Of a stretch of 6,369 nt of DNA, positions 4,961-6,369 are shown piece after piece. The stretch's first letter is position 1. Every line of letters starts with the position of its first letter. A program made the position numbers and the translations under genes. The stretch comes from Treponema sp. GTDB taxonomy: Bacteria > Spirochaetota > Spirochaetia > Treponematales > Breznakiellaceae. Under the pieces are notes generated by a model. The model did no database searches. It was given only the letters and a program-made list of their open reading frames with translations, and had not been told where the DNA came from. The stretch covers positions 1-6,369 of the forward strand of contig JAISEB010000191.1 in NCBI GenBank assembly GCA_031264395.1, read 5' to 3'.

Positions 4961-5784
4961 TCCCCCCTTCCGCCGTAAAACAGAGCCTTTCCTCCGTACT
5001 GCTTGACAACGAACCTGTCAACAGTGAAATTTTCCGCCTTGACTTTGAGTGGGAAGGAAACGCGCCCCGGGCCGGACAGTTTTTCATGATTAAACCAGAA
5101 CGGACGTCGGTCTTTCTGGGCCGGCCGGTAAGCGCCGCGTCATGGACCATAGCGAAAGGCAAAAAGTCCGCCGCCGGGTTTCTTGTCGCCCGCAGGGGCA
5201 GGGGAACGGAGGAACTTGCCGGTATGCGCCCGGGGGAAAAGGCGGAACTCACCGGGCCTTTGGGGAACGCGTGGGCCGACTTCCTTCCCCCGCCAGACGG
5301 AAGAAAAATTGCCCTTGTGGGCGGCGGCGTCGGCGTCGCCCCGCTTGAAGCGTTCGCCGCGGAACTGGCCGGCCGCGGCGATAACCGCGGCAACCGCTGC
5401 GGCTTCGACTTCTACGCCGGTTTCAAGACCGGCCCCGGCAAGGAGGAACGGCGCGGCATTCTGGGCCCGGCCCTTTTTCCGAACGGAGAACTCATTGTCG
5501 CGGCGGAAGACGGCGGCGGAGGGTGCCTCAGGGGAAGAATTCCCGATTTCCTTGATCCGGCAAAGTACGGCGCGGTCTATGCCTGCGGGCCGGAAGCCAT
5601 GCTTAAAACGGCCGCGGCAAAATGCGCCGCCCTTAAGGTCCCCTGTTTTATCGGCATGGAACGGCGCATGGCCTGCGGCGTTGGCGCGTGCCTGGGCTGT
5701 ACGATCAAAACCACGGACGGAAACCGCCGCTGCTGCGCGGACGGCCCTGTCTTTGAGGCGGAAAGGATCATCTTTGACGAATAA
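4957..5784 (+). CDS. pyrK: Dihydroorotate dehydrogenase B, electron-transfer (FAD/2Fe-2S) subunit
   Basis: This 275-residue subunit carries electrons from the FMN of PyrD through a 2Fe-2S cluster and FAD to NAD+. It is a ferredoxin-reductase-type protein. The FAD domain (about 1-112) has GRPVSAAS at 55-62; the NAD domain (about 115-230) has VGGGVGVAPLEAF at 121-133 and ACGPEAML at 209-216; the cluster domain has Cys240-x4-Cys245-x2-Cys248 and a fourth ligand at Cys260 in the CADGPVF motif (Cys259 adjoins it). The order and length fit PyrK of Gram-positive class 1B enzymes. The ATG at 4957 overlaps the pyrF stop (ATGA). The reading frame is open for another 100 codons upstream inside pyrF, but that translation is Arg-rich shadow sequence without homology, so the true start is the overlap. 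The best upstream purine run is GGAAA at 4946-4950. Confidence 0.96.
   Translation: MIPPSAVKQSLSSVLLDNEPVNSEIFRLDFEWEGNAPRAGQFFMIKPERTSVFLGRPVSAASWTIAKGKKSAAGFLVARRGRGTEELAGMRPGEKAELTGPLGNAWADFLPPPDGRKIALVGGGVGVAPLEAFAAELAGRGDNRGNRCGFDFYAGFKTGPGKEERRGILGPALFPNGELIVAAEDGGGGCLRGRIPDFLDPAKYGAVYACGPEAMLKTAAAKCAALKVPCFIGMERRMACGVGACLGCTIKTTDGNRRCCADGPVFEAERIIFDE
5764..5767 (+). promoter_or_regulatory. Ribosome binding site favouring a TTG start for pyrD
   Basis: AGGA lies within pyrK six bases before the TTG at 5774-5776. The competing GTG at 5816 has only a GGAA (5809-5812) three bases before it, which is too close. Neither start is proved. The TTG gives an overlap like the other junctions in this run, while the GTG gives an N terminus of more usual length. 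Confidence 0.5.
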
Positions 5785-6369
5785 AAAGAACGGGCCGGAC
5801 GGTGCGGCGGAACCTGTGAACACCGTTTCCGCGGTCACCATAGCCGGCGTCCGTTTCAGGAATCCCGTTATCGCCGCGTCGGGAACCTTCGGCTACGGGA
5901 GCGAATACGCGGATCTTCTTGACGTATCCCGCTTGGGCGGGATCTGCACCAAGGGCCTTACGCTGAACCCGCGCCCGGGCAACAGCGGCCGGCGTATTCA
6001 TGAAACACCTTCGGGCCTCATGAATTCCATAGGGCTTGAAAATCCCGGCATAGCCGTCTTTATCGAAAAGGAACTGCCCAGGCTCCGGGGCCTTGGCCCT
6101 GTGGTCATCGCGAATCTTTCCGGCTCCTCGGTGGATGAATACTCAGACGGCGCCCGGCTTCTTGACGGAACATCCGTCGACATGATCGAACTTAATATCT
6201 CCTGTCCAAACGTAAAAGCCGGGGGAATGATGTTCGGCCTTGATCCCGGTACTGCCGCCCTTGTAACCGGGGCCGTCCGGGACGCGCTCCGTCACAAGCC
6301 GCTCATGGTAAAACTTTCCCCGAATGCCCCGGATATTGCCGCCGTAGCCCGCGCCTGCGTTTCCGCCGG
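5774..6369 (+). CDS. pyrD: Dihydroorotate dehydrogenase B, catalytic subunit (partial, 3' end beyond window)
   Basis: The frame stays open to the right edge (198 complete codons) and encodes the FMN-barrel catalytic subunit that oxidises dihydroorotate to orotate. Numbered from the TTG start, family landmarks are NPVIAASGTFGYG near residues 28-40, TKGLTL with Lys60, MNSIGLENPG at 83-92, and NISCPNVKAGG with Cys144. Cys as the catalytic base identifies class 1 (membrane class 2 enzymes use Ser). The adjacent pyrK makes it class 1B, which uses NAD+. The start is TTG 5774 (11-base overlap with pyrK, good ribosome site) or GTG 5816 (removes 14 residues and puts Cys near 130, as in typical enzymes). 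There is no ATG in a plausible place. About the last third of the protein is missing. Confidence 0.94.
   Translation, partial: MTNKKNGPDGAAEPVNTVSAVTIAGVRFRNPVIAASGTFGYGSEYADLLDVSRLGGICTKGLTLNPRPGNSGRRIHETPSGLMNSIGLENPGIAVFIEKELPRLRGLGPVVIANLSGSSVDEYSDGARLLDGTSVDMIELNISCPNVKAGGMMFGLDPGTAALVTGAVRDALRHKPLMVKLSPNAPDIAAVARACVSA

Noticed and set aside
5140..5841. Minus-strand open frame (233 codons) across pyrK and the pyrD start
   Set aside because: It is antisense to well-supported genes and its Ala/Gly/Arg-rich translation has no family resemblance; it is a GC-driven shadow.
1..6369. Phage, CRISPR, IS element, tRNA or rRNA content
   Set aside because: I saw no transposase or integrase motifs, no spaced direct repeats, no terminal inverted repeats, and no tRNA or rRNA-like sequence in reading both strands by eye.

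Overview
The window is dominated by de novo pyrimidine (UMP) biosynthesis. Read left to right it carries the end of pyrB and all of pyrI (aspartate carbamoyltransferase catalytic and regulatory chains), then three unrelated genes, then a tightly packed run pyrC-pyrF-pyrK-pyrD (dihydroorotase, OMP decarboxylase, and the two subunits of the NAD-linked class 1B dihydroorotate dehydrogenase). pyrD runs off the right edge. Of the six UMP steps, carbamoyl-phosphate synthase (carAB) and orotate phosphoribosyltransferase (pyrE) are not seen.

The organism is probably an anaerobic, GC-rich bacterium, and a Treponema-like spirochaete is my best guess. The evidence is the NAD-linked PyrK/PyrD pair, a flavin reductase fused to rubredoxin (an oxygen-defence or electron-transfer module typical of anaerobes), a lipoprotein with a loose lipobox, and a small XRE regulator whose sequence style I associate with termite-gut and other treponemes. 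This is inference from memory, not a database match.

Layout: 1-575 holds pyrB(end)-pyrI on the + strand. 568-1347 is a minus-strand SGNH-hydrolase lipoprotein whose 3' end overlaps pyrI. 1348-1497 is an AT-rich divergent control region. 1498-1854 is an XRE/HTH regulator on +. 1855-1933 is a hairpin-rich gap containing a minus-strand intrinsic terminator. 1934-2566 is the flavin reductase-rubredoxin fusion on minus. 2567-2640 is a compact divergent promoter region. 2641-6369 is pyrC, pyrF, pyrK and pyrD on +, with overlapping starts and stops throughout, so it is very probably one transcription unit with translational coupling. No gene-free stretch exceeds 150 bases.

The enzymes form a pathway. 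PyrBI makes carbamoyl-aspartate under nucleotide control. PyrC cyclises it to dihydroorotate. PyrD with PyrK oxidises that to orotate using NAD+. PyrF decarboxylates OMP to UMP. The three intervening genes have no obvious pyrimidine role and split the pyr genes into two blocks.

I found no clear undescribed system. The observations most worth a second look are a dnaX-type slippery heptamer at the pyrF-pyrK junction that would fuse the two proteins, an SGNH hydrolase whose usual catalytic Asp position holds Ser, and face-to-face overlapping promoter candidates between pyrC and the flavin reductase.
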